DNA of 64,000 nt from Paludibacteraceae bacterium (GTDB lineage Bacteria > Bacteroidota > Bacteroidia > Bacteroidales > Paludibacteraceae): NCBI GenBank assembly GCA_018433525.1, contig JAHDRA010000031.1, positions 1-64,000 on the forward strand, in the 5' to 3' direction. The notes below the pieces were generated by a model. It made no database searches, was not told the DNA's origin, and saw nothing but the letters and a program-made list of their open reading frames with translations. Shown one piece after another: positions 27,598 through 37,884 of this stretch (positions within the stretch are counted from its first letter, which is position 1; the number at the start of each line of letters is the position of its first letter). Position numbers and translations under genes: made by a program.

Positions 27598-30462
27598 TTA
27601 CATGATAATTTTCGCTGTTCTGTCACCTGCCACAATAATATAGAGTTGTCCCGGTATTCTGTTTTTTAATGCATCAATCGTAAATTTGTTGTAACGAGGA
27701 ATTTCCGATACAATCAATTTCCCTGTAACATCATATATTCTTACTACCGTACTGGTATTCGGAACCGTAATGGTTACCGTTTTATCTTCTCTGTTGACGT
27801 AAGCTTTCAATTGTTTGCCAACATCAGGCAAAGTATGCACATAAATCAAATTTGAAAAATCAGTGATATTTTCATAAAGAATTACTGAATTTCTCAATGT
27901 TTTGTCGCTTGCCTTCACTTTATAGTAGCAATCGGAATTGGATGGTAAATTAATAACCGTATCCGTTGTTGAGGTAATCCATTTATCCTTTTCGTTATAA
28001 TTTATTTTTTTTGCAAACCCCACCGTAATATCGTCGATGATCAAATATCCGCTTTCCTTTTGATAAGTTAATCGAAATTGATTATAATGGTCAGATTCGG
28101 TAAAGGTATAAGTTTTAATAGCACTGAGACTGGTAGTTACTGAAACATTGTCAATGGTTATCCATTTGTCTGAGTCATTTTTTGCTTCAACCTTAAGTGC
28201 TCCATTCCCAGAAAAAGATTTGACGAAGAAAGATAATTTTATGGCCGGCAATACATAATTTTCCGTCTGAATCATTTCACCTGAGTTTTTAAATTGAATA
28301 GCCGGAACTTCTTTTCCACTGTATGAAGCGGACGTACTCAAAGCTTGAGCGGTAATTGTCCATCCCGATGATGGAGTCAAACCATTATCAAAACCTTCAG
28401 TCGTTTCTGATGATTCATTGGAAATATAATAGGCAGTGAAATAATATCCCGTGGCATCTGTTACTGGTTCCCAATGAGCTACGTAACTGCTGATCGTTAC
28501 ATCGGTAGCTTCAGTGGCAACAGGAGGAATAACATAAACAGGTCTTGTGGATTTTCCCTGTAAATTCAAATAGATTGGAGTGGCATCTTTAGAAGTTATA
28601 GAAATAATTTCATTGTGAACATCAAGATAAGACGGTTCGGTTGGGTTATAACGTACCAAAATTCGGGTAGTATCCACTACGGAATCAATAGGAGCAAGGA
28701 TTAAGTTTTTAGTCCATTCTGCATTAAAGTCATTTTCCAATTGCATTTCGAAATGTTTATTTTCTGAAAAAGCAAGTAGAATATTTTCTTTTAGTTTTTT
28801 TCCGGAAATTTTTAAAAGTTGTGCATTTGATGGCGTTCCCTGAACGGTTTCAAAAGCTGAAAAATTACTCATAGCCCCAACAATCGGAGAATTTTCTTCC
28901 CCCATGAAATCTAAATTTATATAATTGTTTTCAGTAATATTTGTGAGAGATTTTTTTAGTTTCGTACCATTTCTTAAAACCAACGAACAGGTTGTAATGT
29001 TATTTATTCCTGGAAACGGATCTCCGGCGAGTGTTTGTTCAGAACCAATACCGTCGGCTTCAACAATTTTATAACCCAGCTTTCCGGCAATATTATTGGG
29101 TGTATTGTTTTCCCAATCGCTTTGATTAAAATTGATATGGGTAACAAGCAAACCGTGTCCGGGTAAATAAGCGTCCCACCCTGACTTTTGCCTGTTTTCC
29201 AACATAAAAAACTCTGAAGGATTGGGTGAATTTCCAACCAAATTATGATTACCATCTTTTGAAATAAGATAGGCGCTGTTGGATGAGGTTAGAGGTTGCA
29301 ATGTGAAATTTCCCGAACTTTTCAGTTCGATGGGTGTTAACCAATTCAGGAAAAATCGATCGAAAGCCGAATAAGTGGGAGGAGTTTTCCCATCATTCAA
29401 ATAAGCTCCGGCATCCATGATATTCCAGTAAGATAAGGTAAAATGTGTTCCTCCATCGGTAGGATAATAATCAGCCAGACCAAGCACATGACCAAATTCA
29501 TGACAGAAAGTACCGATGCCGCACATGTTTGCGCCTCTGCTTGAACGCAATTCAGAAGAACAGGCATAATCGAAAACGACAACACCATCGAATTTTGTAT
29601 TGTAATTGGCCAAAGTCCAGCGATGTGGCCATATGGTATTGGCTGGTGCTCCTTCTGCTTCATTGTAGCCGGCATAATAGACAAAAATATTATCTACGTA
29701 TCCATCCCTGTCGGTATCGTATTGGCTAAAATCTACATCATCATTGTCGGCCAATCTACATGCGTCAATAATCATTTGTTGGGGATTTTTATCCATGCCA
29801 TCTGAGCCATTTTCACCGTAATAGCCCATTGTTTGTGGCAAAGTATAGGGCCCTACCACATCAAATTGGGGGTTAAACTTTCCGGTTGAAGTGTCGTAAA
29901 AATAATCACGCGCCGAGCCGGTTGAACTATTTTCGGAATATCCATTTTGATTCAAAAGTTTGGTAAAAGCTTCTTTTGGTGAACTGACAGTAAATGAATT
30001 GTCTGAAAAATTTACTAAAATTACCAATGATTTCGGACTTCCGGTCAAAGGATAAGCTTTACGACCGGATTTTTCGGTAACAGTAACAGATGAAGCTCGT
30101 TGTATGCGGTTCAATTGATTTTGTTTCGAAAAATCTATCCCTTTGGGAAGTTGTTTTATAAAATTAATTTCTTCCTTCGTACGTTTTTCGATATTGTTTA
30201 CGCGATATTTAGACGGAGCTATTTCCTTTTTTTTACTTAATTTTCCGTATTTGAAAAATCCGTCCTTGTCCCTGGTAATCAAATAGCCATCTAAAGTAGT
30301 CTGATAATGAAAAAATTCGTCTCCATTCAGTTTAACAGAAATTTCTGTACCGTCAGGCTGAACCACCTTTACCGGGAAAGGATAGGCAGGGACTGCTTTT
30401 GTAAATTGTGGAAAAACAAAACTAAAAACAAATAAGATACCGACAAGCAATTTACTTTTCAT
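27598..30462 (-). CDS. Secreted M6-family metalloprotease with type IX sorting domain
   Basis: 954-residue secreted protease. The signal peptide (about 1-23) ends after FTKA, followed by a propeptide-like region to about 130. The M6 catalytic domain has the zinc motif HEFGH at 321-325 in GTFCHEFGHVLGLADYY; the downstream Met-turn region is around YWNIMDAG. The later part has beta-sandwich modules, including a fibronectin-III-like stretch and a carbohydrate/anchor-like module (about 700-840). The C-terminal 70 residues match type A sorting domains: VRIYDVTGKLIVS, then PGQLYIIVAGDRTAKIIM. That tail predicts export through SprA. The ATG at 30462 is chosen because it gives the signal peptide. It has no visible operon partners. 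Confidence 0.9.
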   Translation of the reverse strand: MKSKLLVGILFVFSFVFPQFTKAVPAYPFPVKVVQPDGTEISVKLNGDEFFHYQTTLDGYLITRDKDGFFKYGKLSKKKEIAPSKYRVNNIEKRTKEEINFIKQLPKGIDFSKQNQLNRIQRASSVTVTEKSGRKAYPLTGSPKSLVILVNFSDNSFTVSSPKEAFTKLLNQNGYSENSSTGSARDYFYDTSTGKFNPQFDVVGPYTLPQTMGYYGENGSDGMDKNPQQMIIDACRLADNDDVDFSQYDTDRDGYVDNIFVYYAGYNEAEGAPANTIWPHRWTLANYNTKFDGVVVFDYACSSELRSSRGANMCGIGTFCHEFGHVLGLADYYPTDGGTHFTLSYWNIMDAGAYLNDGKTPPTYSAFDRFFLNWLTPIELKSSGNFTLQPLTSSNSAYLISKDGNHNLVGNSPNPSEFFMLENRQKSGWDAYLPGHGLLVTHINFNQSDWENNTPNNIAGKLGYKIVEADGIGSEQTLAGDPFPGINNITTCSLVLRNGTKLKKSLTNITENNYINLDFMGEENSPIVGAMSNFSAFETVQGTPSNAQLLKISGKKLKENILLAFSENKHFEMQLENDFNAEWTKNLILAPIDSVVDTTRILVRYNPTEPSYLDVHNEIISITSKDATPIYLNLQGKSTRPVYVIPPVATEATDVTISSYVAHWEPVTDATGYYFTAYYISNESSETTEGFDNGLTPSSGWTITAQALSTSASYSGKEVPAIQFKNSGEMIQTENYVLPAIKLSFFVKSFSGNGALKVEAKNDSDKWITIDNVSVTTSLSAIKTYTFTESDHYNQFRLTYQKESGYLIIDDITVGFAKKINYNEKDKWITSTTDTVINLPSNSDCYYKVKASDKTLRNSVILYENITDFSNLIYVHTLPDVGKQLKAYVNREDKTVTITVPNTSTVVRIYDVTGKLIVSEIPRYNKFTIDALKNRIPGQLYIIVAGDRTAKIIM

Positions 30463-30878
30463 CAGAATATAATTTATTTTTTTAAAGGTCTGATGGAACC
30501 CACATGTCTGAATATTATATTCATTCGTGTTTGTGTATGCAATACATGTGGGTTTCATAAAATAAAGCAAAAATTATAAATCACAGAATTTGTTTAAAAA
30601 TAACAAAATAATAACTGGTGAATTAATGCAGATTTTAGAAAAATATTTCCTAAATTCAACAATTCAAACAATTCAAACAATTTTTTCATAAAAAACATTG
30701 AACCTTAGAACAAAGATACAAAATCCGGTCAATGATGCAACTAAGTATTGAAAAAAATATGGCATCAGTTAATGATAGAGGCCAATTGGTTGCTTAAATT
30801 GAACGGCAGCGAAATTACGAAAATAGAAACAAGCAATGGACTGTAGATTTGGCGCAACGTAAAACATTACTCTTCTCT
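30463..30878. other. Intergenic stretch upstream of the M6 protease
   Basis: 416 AT-rich bases. The only structure seen is a short direct repeat of the unit AATTCAAAC (about three copies, 30656-30682). No gene, RNA or IS trace was found. Confidence 0.5.
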
Positions 30879-31490
30879 TCAATGTTTTCCGGTGAAGGGA
30901 ACAAAACTCACAGGCAACAGAGTGGTGGAAGCAATTTTTCCGCCACTTTTTGTAATCAGCATCAAATGTTGTGTAGTATAGGGAAAACCAACCGGAATTA
31001 CCATTCGTCCCTGATTTTTAAGTTGTTCTACAAGTGGTGGCGGAATTTCGTTTGCAGCGGCAGTAACAATAATTTTATCGTAAGGAGCATGTTCCAGCCA
31101 ACCGTAATAACCATCTCCAATTATTATTTCTACATTGTCGTAATGTAATTTTTTTAACCGTTCTTTGGCAGAAATTCCCAATTCTTTTATAATTTCTATC
31201 GAATAAACTTTTTTTGCCAATTGAGCAAGTACTGCCGCTTGATAACCGGACCCCGTTCCGATTTCAAGAACAAAATCATCCGGTTCAACATGCAAACATT
31301 CGGTCATGTAAGCTACAATAAAAGGCTGAGAAATAGTTTGCCCGTGTCCAATGGGTAACGGCGTATTTTCATAAGCTTCTTCCATACAAGAATTACCTAC
31401 AAACAATTCGCGTGGTACGTTCGCCATTGCTTTCAGCACACGTTCGTCTTCAATTCCTTCCGTTCTGAGTTGTCGCCAAAGATTTCTCAT
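30879..31490 (-). CDS. pcm: Protein-L-isoaspartate O-methyltransferase
   Basis: 203-residue PCMT that methylates isoaspartyl residues with S-adenosylmethionine to start repair of aged proteins. Recognisable blocks are VPRELFVGNSCMEEAYENTP, PIGHGQTISQPFIVAYMTE, the SAM-binding VLEIGTGSGYQAAVLAQLA at about 76-94, and the GDGYYGWLEHAPYDKIIVTAAA region. Residues PPPLVEQLKNQGRMVIPVG close the fold. Length is normal. Its -7 box (TATTTTTG on the minus strand at 31507-31514) sits 16 bases before the start. The MFS gene upstream is separated by its own terminator. Confidence 0.95.
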   Translation of the reverse strand: MRNLWRQLRTEGIEDERVLKAMANVPRELFVGNSCMEEAYENTPLPIGHGQTISQPFIVAYMTECLHVEPDDFVLEIGTGSGYQAAVLAQLAKKVYSIEIIKELGISAKERLKKLHYDNVEIIIGDGYYGWLEHAPYDKIIVTAAANEIPPPLVEQLKNQGRMVIPVGFPYTTQHLMLITKSGGKIASTTLLPVSFVPFTGKH

Positions 31491-31506
31491 GTCAAAATAA
31501 AAACTC

Positions 31507-31514
31507 CAAAAATA
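31507..31514 (-). promoter_or_regulatory. -7 box of pcm
   Basis: Minus-strand TATTTTTG fits TAnnTTTG. The distance to the ATG leaves a leader of only about ten bases, so the assignment is tentative. Confidence 0.4.
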
Positions 31515-31574
31515 ATTTGCTTATTATCAATTATAAAAACACATTTCTTTAAATTATTGTTTGCTCATAAAAGA

Positions 31575-31612
31575 AAAAAGCAGCCTGAAAATTTTCAAAC
31601 CGCCTTTTCTAT
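31575..31612 (-). terminator. Terminator of the MFS transporter gene
   Basis: On the minus strand GGCGGTTTGAAA faces TTTTCAGGCTGC, forming a long stem with a few G-U pairs centred on GAAAATTTTC, followed by a T run. Confidence 0.65.
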
Positions 31613-31633
31613 AAATACAAAATCCTGAAAAAA

Positions 31634-33313
31634 TTATTCCTTTTGAATATTGGGTAACTCCAAACCATAGTTTTTTGCTTTATCTTCCTTTTTCAACAAG
31701 AAAGCAAACAGCAAGGCCAGAACTCCAAAAATCATAAATACCAGACTTGGACGTGTATAGTCGTACCTCAAAGCAATTTTATTTTTTACGATTTCCGAAT
31801 AACCAATCTCTAAACAAGTATTTTCTACCGCTCGAAGTTTCTGATTTTTGTCTTGTAAAGAATTTAGTTTTTCCAAAGGCAAAGCGGTGATATTTTTATG
31901 TATCCATTCATTTTTAAAGGCTGCAAAACCTACGGTATCCTGCACGCCTTCATAATCACTTTTCAACAACACTTCATTGATTAAAGCCGTAGTAGTTTTA
32001 TCAACGGCTTTCTCAAATTCAATTTTATTCAGTCCCAATGAAGGTTGAAACTGTTCATAAGTCTCTATTACTCCGGACTTCACCATTTCTTTCGCTTTGT
32101 AAACCGTAGGATTTGCACTGTTCAGCACCAATCCGATCAACAAGGGAACACCCATTAATCCCCAATTTTGTATCCAGAAAATCAATGCATAAGCTGTTCC
32201 CAACTGCCTTTCCGGAATAATTTTCGGAACTGATGGCCACATGGCCGAAGGTACAAGCGATAAGGCAATTCCCAAAACTATCGTTACGCCAATAGCCAAG
32301 ACCCAATTATTGAGAAATGGAATAGAAAAAATTGCATGAACAAATATAAGCAATAAAGCGCCAAGAATCATAATGGAAGCACCTTTGCCTTTTCGGTCGT
32401 AAATATTTCCAAATAAAGGAGTAAGAAACAATGTTCCCAAAGGAAGAACGCTCGGGATAAGCCCTGCCAAGTCGGGATTAACCTGATACTTGTTGATAAC
32501 CATATCGGTGGCAAATTTTATCCACGGAAAAACTGCGGAATAAAACAGAACGCACAAAATGGCAATAAGCCAAAAACCTTTATTTTTAATAATGGTGAAA
32601 ACTTCCGAAACTTTAAACGGTTCTTCCTCTTCCTTTTCATCATTTGCTTCTGAAGCTTCCAGCTTTTTGTCCATCTGAACGTAAACAATATAAGCGATAA
32701 GTCCAATACAGAGCAGTAAAACGCCAAACAGGATAGGAACCGAAACATCATTAAAATGTTTGGCAACAGGGAGCGGAATAGCGACGGCCAGCAAAGTTCC
32801 AAGTCGAGCTGTAGCCATTTGAAGTCCCATAGCCAGCGCCATCTCTTTTCCTTTAAACCATTTGACAATGACACGAGAAACCGTAATGCCGGCAATTTCT
32901 ACTCCGACGGCAAATGTGGCATATCCCAATGCCGCTATCATTACCTGAGCCTTGATGCCCAGAATAGTCCCGGCATCATCGGGGAAAAAAGGCGATATGG
33001 CAAAATACTTGATGGCTGCCCCAATCACCATGACAGCTGTAGAGGCCAATCCGGTAAAACGAACACCCATTTTGTCCAAAATGATACCACCAAAAATAAG
33101 CATCAACAGAAATACATTGAACCATCCATAAGCACTGGTAAACAGCGAATAATCAATGCTACTCCATAGCAACTGACTCTCCAGCAATGGTTTAAGAGGA
33201 CTCATGGCATCGGCAATGAAATATCCGCAAAGCATCGTAAAGGAAACTATTCCCAAAGCCGTCCAACGTGCCACTGGTGATTCACGTAATGAAACTGATT
33301 TTATCTGCGACAT
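31634..33313 (-). CDS. MFS transporter with a long loop before the last helix
   Basis: 559-residue major facilitator superfamily permease. Twelve hydrophobic helices are recognisable, with a GIILDKMGVRFTG cytoplasmic motif after helix 2 and GNIYDRKGKG after helix 8. There is an acidic central loop (KKLEASEANDEKEEEEPF, about residues 215-232). Between helices 11 and 12 lies an unusual hydrophilic insert of about 110 residues (about 400-515), with no recognised domain. The substrate cannot be told from the sequence; the family is common in Bacteroidales. The ATG at 33313 is used rather than a TTG two codons upstream. It is probably a single-gene unit. Confidence 0.82.
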   Translation of the reverse strand: MSQIKSVSLRESPVARWTALGIVSFTMLCGYFIADAMSPLKPLLESQLLWSSIDYSLFTSAYGWFNVFLLMLIFGGIILDKMGVRFTGLASTAVMVIGAAIKYFAISPFFPDDAGTILGIKAQVMIAALGYATFAVGVEIAGITVSRVIVKWFKGKEMALAMGLQMATARLGTLLAVAIPLPVAKHFNDVSVPILFGVLLLCIGLIAYIVYVQMDKKLEASEANDEKEEEEPFKVSEVFTIIKNKGFWLIAILCVLFYSAVFPWIKFATDMVINKYQVNPDLAGLIPSVLPLGTLFLTPLFGNIYDRKGKGASIMILGALLLIFVHAIFSIPFLNNWVLAIGVTIVLGIALSLVPSAMWPSVPKIIPERQLGTAYALIFWIQNWGLMGVPLLIGLVLNSANPTVYKAKEMVKSGVIETYEQFQPSLGLNKIEFEKAVDKTTTALINEVLLKSDYEGVQDTVGFAAFKNEWIHKNITALPLEKLNSLQDKNQKLRAVENTCLEIGYSEIVKNKIALRYDYTRPSLVFMIFGVLALLFAFLLKKEDKAKNYGLELPNIQKE

Positions 33314-33694
33314 AAACAATTTTCTTTAATGGTTGTTTTTTTATTGAATTTATGTTCTTGGTATTTAAAAATAAAGAAATGCAAAACTACTGAAAAAATT
33401 TTTGAAAACAATTTCATGCAGGCATTCCTATTCATATTTTTTTGCAGCCTGACAACGGTTCACTTTATACTGACAAAATTTCAGAAGACACGATAAAAAC
33501 AAATCGGTATTATTTTTGATAGATAAAATAAAATTTTGGAGTGAAAAGTTTGATAATAATAAGCACATTAAACGATTTCAAGATTAAAGTTTTACTAATG
33601 TTGACATGAAAAAATTTTAATCCATTCGTTTTCTTATAAAAAATTAAAATTTCTAAAGTCAAACTTTAAGTGTCCAACATCACATTAAATTAAT
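33314..33694. other. Divergent intergenic region MFS / clpC, nothing recognised
   Basis: About 380 AT-rich bases between divergent genes. It must hold the MFS promoter, but no good TAnnTTTG box could be placed on the minus strand. No CIRCE or CtsR-like palindrome was seen in front of clpC. Confidence 0.5.
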
Positions 33695-33702
33695 TATTTT
33701 TG
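33695..33702 (+). promoter_or_regulatory. -7 box of clpC
   Basis: TATTTTTG fits TAnnTTTG, 23 bases before the ATG. A purine-rich ribosome-binding site (AAGGAG at about 33710) follows. Confidence 0.5.
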
Positions 33703-33725
33703 TAGAAAAAAGGAGAAATCTAAAT

Positions 33726-36239
33726 ATGACCGTCAACTATTCAGAACAGTTACACAACATACTTCTTTACAGCCTTCAGGAAGCTGAAAGGTTGGGAAAC
33801 AATTATATAGGGCCTGAACATTTGCTGCTGGGGATAATCAGAAACGGCAAAGGGAAAGCCATCGACATTCTCAACCACACGCAAGTGGACTTGTCAAAAA
33901 TAAAACAGTCTATCGAAAGTCAGATTCGTACAGATAACGAACCTACCGGGGAAGAAATTTTAAGTTTGAAAAGCACCGAACGCATTAAAAAAATCATGGA
34001 GCTTGAAACTCGTTCTCTTTCATCCGAAACAGCCGATTCTGAACATTTGCTTTTGGCCATTCTGAAAGAAAAGAACAATTTGGCTGTAGAAGTTTTAAAT
34101 GAAGAAAATCTGACCTATGAAATTGCCAAATCGTATCTTGAACATTCTAAGGATATTCAAATGAGTTCCAATTTTCAGGATGATGATGACGAAGATGATG
34201 AACCTCGCCAACATCAGCGAAATGTTTCGGGAAGTGGCAAACAGAGTGATACTCCGGCTTTGGACACATTCGGAACAGATATTACCAAAGCTGCTCTCGA
34301 AAACAGGTTGGATCCCGTAGTAGGCAGACAAGTCGAAATTGAAAGATTGGCTCAGATTCTTAGCCGTAGAAAGAAAAACAATCCCGTATTGATAGGTGAT
34401 CCGGGAGTTGGTAAATCGGCTATAGTAGAAGGTTTGGCTTTGCGCATCGTTCAACATAAAGTTTCGCGTGTACTCTTCGACAAACGAATTGTTGCATTGG
34501 ATATGGCTTCCATTGTTGCAGGAACAAAATACCGCGGACAGTTTGAAGAACGTATTAAAGCTATTCTCAACGAATTGGCAAAAAATCCGAACATCATTCT
34601 TTTTATTGATGAAATTCACACCATTGTTGGTGCCGGTGGCGCACCCGGTTCACTGGATGCTGCCAACATGCTTAAACCTGCATTGGCACGCGGTGAAATT
34701 CAATGTATTGGTGCCACCACTTTGGACGAATACCGCCAAAGCATCGAAAAAGATGGAGCGTTGGAACGTCGATTCCAGAAAATTATTGTAGAACCGACTT
34801 CTTACGAAGAAACATTGCAGATTTTACGCAACATTCAGGATAAATACGAATACCATCACAACGTGCGTTATACGCCGGCAGCCATTGAAGCTTGCGTAAG
34901 ACTTACCGAACGTTACATAACCGATCGATGCTTCCCCGACAAAGCTATTGATGCATTGGACGAAGCCGGTTCGCGCGTTCATATAGGCTCAGTTTCCGTA
35001 CCGAAAGAAATTGAAGAATTAGAAAAACGTATCGAAGAACTTCGTCAGCAAAAAATGAAAGTTCTTTCGGAACAAAAATATGAATTGGCCGGTCCAATAC
35101 GCGATCAGGAAAAACAATGCCAATACCAGCTGGAAGATGCGATCAGACGATGGGAACAAGAATCGCAACAGCATCCCGAAATTGTAGACGAAGAACAAGT
35201 TGCCGAAGTGGTTGCCATGATGTCGGGCATTCCCGTGCAGCGTATTGCTCAAGCAGAAGGACTGAAACTCCGACAAATGAAGGATGTACTTCAGAGCAAA
35301 ATTATCGGGCAGGAAGAAGCTGTGAACAAAATTGTAAAAGCCATTCAAAGAAATCGTATTGGATTGAAGGATCCAAATAAACCGATTGGTTCTTTTATAT
35401 TTATCGGCCCTACCGGCGTAGGAAAAACTTATCTGGCCAAAGTGCTCGCCGAATTTATGTTCGACAGTCCCGATGCACTGATTCGCGTCGATATGAGCGA
35501 ATACATGGAAAAATTCAGCGTATCGCGACTTATCGGAGCACCTCCGGGATATGTGGGTTACGAAGAAGGCGGTCAACTGACCGAGAAAGTTCGACGCAAA
35601 CCTTATTCAATAGTCTTGCTGGATGAAATTGAAAAAGCGCATCCCGACGTTTTCAACCTTCTCCTTCAGGTAATGGATGAAGGAAGATTGACCGACAGCT
35701 TGGGTCGCAGAATAGATTTTAAAAATACCATTCTGATTATGACTTCCAATGTCGGTACGCGACAACTGAAAGATTTTGGTAAAGGCGTAGGATTCAATAC
35801 CATTGAAACACCTGAAATGGATGCAGAATTTTCACAAGGTGTAATTCAGAAAGCGCTGAGCAAAACATTTGCTCCCGAATTTCTGAACCGTATAGACGAA
35901 GTAATCGTATTCAATCCGTTGAGCAAGGATGCCATTAAATCTATTATTGACCTTGAATTAAAAGGACTTTTTGGACGAATTACTTCTATGGGTTATCGAC
36001 TCGAATTGACACCCGAAGCCAAAGATTTCATTGCCGAAAAAGGTTACGATGCTCAATTTGGTGCACGACCCCTGAAACGTGCCATTCAACGATACCTTGA
36101 AGATGAACTGGCAGACATTGTGCTGTCGGGAGATTTGGAAACGGGCGATACAATTTTAATGGATTTGGATGCCGAAAATGGCAAAATGAAAGCAAAAATT
36201 GTTAAACCTGCTCCGGTACTGAACCAAAACAACAACTAA
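33726..36239 (+). CDS. clpC: Clp protease ATPase ClpC
   Basis: 837-residue Hsp100 unfoldase that feeds proteins to ClpP or remodels aggregates. Two Clp-N repeats occupy about residues 1-150 ([11 protein letters not shown] and [10 protein letters not shown]). A short acidic linker ([13 protein letters not shown], about 154-166) comes before AAA-1 with Walker A GDPGVGKS (about 224-231). A coiled middle domain with a UVR-type motif (about 420-465) marks it as ClpC rather than ClpB. AAA-2 has Walker A GPTGVGKT (561-568) and [12 protein letters not shown]. The C-terminus is normal. No clpP, ctsR or mcsAB neighbours are present, as is usual in Bacteroidota. Confidence 0.94.
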   Translation: MTVNYSEQLHNILLYSLQEAERLGNNYIGPEHLLLGIIRNGKGKAIDILNHTQVDLSKIKQSIESQIRTDNEPTGEEILSLKSTERIKKIMELETRSLSSETADSEHLLLAILKEKNNLAVEVLNEENLTYEIAKSYLEHSKDIQMSSNFQDDDDEDDEPRQHQRNVSGSGKQSDTPALDTFGTDITKAALENRLDPVVGRQVEIERLAQILSRRKKNNPVLIGDPGVGKSAIVEGLALRIVQHKVSRVLFDKRIVALDMASIVAGTKYRGQFEERIKAILNELAKNPNIILFIDEIHTIVGAGGAPGSLDAANMLKPALARGEIQCIGATTLDEYRQSIEKDGALERRFQKIIVEPTSYEETLQILRNIQDKYEYHHNVRYTPAAIEACVRLTERYITDRCFPDKAIDALDEAGSRVHIGSVSVPKEIEELEKRIEELRQQKMKVLSEQKYELAGPIRDQEKQCQYQLEDAIRRWEQESQQHPEIVDEEQVAEVVAMMSGIPVQRIAQAEGLKLRQMKDVLQSKIIGQEEAVNKIVKAIQRNRIGLKDPNKPIGSFIFIGPTGVGKTYLAKVLAEFMFDSPDALIRVDMSEYMEKFSVSRLIGAPPGYVGYEEGGQLTEKVRRKPYSIVLLDEIEKAHPDVFNLLLQVMDEGRLTDSLGRRIDFKNTILIMTSNVGTRQLKDFGKGVGFNTIETPEMDAEFSQGVIQKALSKTFAPEFLNRIDEVIVFNPLSKDAIKSIIDLELKGLFGRITSMGYRLELTPEAKDFIAEKGYDAQFGARPLKRAIQRYLEDELADIVLSGDLETGDTILMDLDAENGKMKAKIVKPAPVLNQNNN

Positions 36240-36263
36240 AATATCAAGCAAAAATCAAAAATG

Positions 36264-36300
36264 TACCTGCTATTCGATGCAATGGCAGGTATTTTTTTTG
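36264..36300 (+). terminator. Terminator of clpC
   Basis: TACCTGC(T)ATT pairs with AAT(G)GCAGGTA around a 6-base loop, followed by eight T. Confidence 0.9.
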
Positions 36301-36352
36301 TCTGTTTTGAATGAAAATCGTGCCAAATATCTCTTTAAAACCGCAACTATTG

Positions 36353-36383
36353 TTGTAGGATAAAAGAAAAAGAAGTATATTTG
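36353..36383 (+). promoter_or_regulatory. Promoter of tRNA-Ser
   Basis: A TTG at 36353-36355 and a perfect -7 box TATATTTG at 36376-36383 are 20 bases apart. The tRNA starts 21 bases after the -7 box. Confidence 0.7.
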
Positions 36384-36404
36384 CACCGCATTTTGAGAAA
36401 TGTT

Positions 36405-36792
<388 letters not shown>

Positions 36793-37368
36793 ATGAAATT
36801 TCAATTGCCTGAATTACCTTATGCACAGAATGCTTTGGAACCGGTTATCAGTGAAAGAACAATCAGTTTTCACTACGGCAAGCATCATCTAACTTACGTA
36901 AACAACACCAACAATTTGGTAGTAGGTACAGAATTTGAAAATCAGGATTTGGAAACCATTGTTAAAAAAGCGACAGGTCCGCTTTTCAACAATGCCGCAC
37001 AAATATGGAATCACAATTTCTATTTCCTTTCCTTGACCCCTGATAAAGGTACTAAACCCAGCGAAAAACTACTGAAAGCCATCGAAGCCGAATGGAAATC
37101 GTTGGATAATTTCAAAATTGAATTTGGCAAAGCTGCGACCGGATTGTTTGGTTCAGGCTGGGCTTGGCTCGTAAAGGATGCTTCGGGAAAGCTTTCCATT
37201 GTCAACGAAAGTAATGCGGGGAATCCGATGACTAAAAATCTGTCTCCCATTCTTACTTTCGATGTTTGGGAACATGCTTATTATCTCGATTACCAAAACC
37301 GGAGAGCGGATTATGTAGCTGCTTTATGGGATCTGGTAAATTGGAGCATAGTGTCGGAACGTTTCTGA
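36793..37368 (+). CDS. sodB: Cytoplasmic superoxide dismutase, Fe-type residues
   Basis: 191-residue Fe/Mn superoxide dismutase without a signal peptide (starts MKFQLPELPYAQNALEPVIS). Metal ligands are His in ERTISFHYGKHHLTYVNN, His in NNAAQIWNHNFYF, and Asp and His in FDVWEHAYYLDYQ. The AAQIWNHNF form and the NAGNP segment are typical of iron or cambialistic enzymes of Bacteroidota. It is the cytoplasmic counterpart to the exported SOD at 14137. A hairpin terminator follows it, so it is monocistronic. Confidence 0.95.
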   Translation: MKFQLPELPYAQNALEPVISERTISFHYGKHHLTYVNNTNNLVVGTEFENQDLETIVKKATGPLFNNAAQIWNHNFYFLSLTPDKGTKPSEKLLKAIEAEWKSLDNFKIEFGKAATGLFGSGWAWLVKDASGKLSIVNESNAGNPMTKNLSPILTFDVWEHAYYLDYQNRRADYVAALWDLVNWSIVSERF

Positions 37369-37398
37369 TTATTTTGTTTTTTACCTTTTTGTTTTTTT

Positions 37399-37427
37399 AC
37401 CGGCTTATAACATAGGCCGGTTTTTAA
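37399..37427 (+). terminator. Terminator of sodB
   Basis: ACCGGCTTAT pairs with ATAGGCCGGT (one G-U) around AAC, then TTTTTA. It lies about 30 bases past the stop. Confidence 0.85.
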
Positions 37428-37524
37428 TTTATTGCATAAATATTTAAGAATTACTAATAAAGCAAATAAATTATTTGTTTTGCTAAAAAATCATAGAAAT
37501 AATTTCATTTTCTATTAAATATCT

Positions 37525-37532
37525 TATCTTTG
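37525..37532 (+). promoter_or_regulatory. -7 box of the small membrane protein / Skp-like pair
   Basis: TATCTTTG is a perfect TAnnTTTG match 23 bases before the ATG at 37556. No -33 TTG was found. Confidence 0.5.
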
Positions 37533-37555
37533 CAAGCCGTTATATTTTTAAGTTT

Positions 37556-37801
37556 ATGTTTTACACCTTACTTATAACCTTACTGATTGTTTTACTTTCG
37601 GTTTTATTATTGGGATTTCGTATCTTCTTCATTAAAAGTGGAAAATTTCCCAATATTCATATTGGTGGAAGCAAAGCCCTCCAACAAAGAGGTATTGGCT
37701 GTGCTACCACACAGGACAAAGAAGCCCAACGGAATTTTCATAAAGGGATTGATGTTTCCAATTTGTTAACTGAAATTTCTGAACAATTAAAAAACGAATA
37801 G
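37556..37801 (+). CDS. Small single-helix membrane protein, function unknown
   Basis: 81-residue protein with an N-terminal hydrophobic helix (about residues 3-25, TLLITLLIVLLSVLLLGFRI) and a short soluble tail. The tail carries the conserved-looking pattern KSGKFPNIHIGGSKAL, then RGIGCATTQDKEAQRN. Similar small proteins recur in Bacteroidales genomes, to my memory, without assigned function. The single cysteine beside Gly-Ile-Gly may be functional. It is followed after 83 bases by an OmpH/Skp-like gene in the same direction, with no terminator between, so the two are probably co-transcribed. Confidence 0.7.
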   Translation: MFYTLLITLLIVLLSVLLLGFRIFFIKSGKFPNIHIGGSKALQQRGIGCATTQDKEAQRNFHKGIDVSNLLTEISEQLKNE

Positions 37802-37884
37802 GTTGTTTCATGCAGATTGTCTTTTTGAATTTTATTTTTGTCTTTGCATGGTATGAATTAAAGATAATATTTTAAAGCTTAAAT

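Noticed and set aside
30656-30682. Short direct repeats of AATTCAAAC, considered as a CRISPR or iteron
   Set aside because: The units are contiguous, only about three, and have no spacers; simple AT-rich slippage.
32756-33169. 137-codon plus-strand frame inside the MFS gene
   Set aside because: Antisense shadow with low-complexity Ser/His/Asn composition.
33314-33725. CIRCE or CtsR operator before clpC
   Set aside because: No TTAGCACTC-N9-GAGTGCTAA-type or tandem heptad pattern is present.
37399-37427. Hairpin after sodB, considered as a riboswitch
   Set aside because: It is a simple stem with a T tail downstream of a stop codon, so a terminator explains it.
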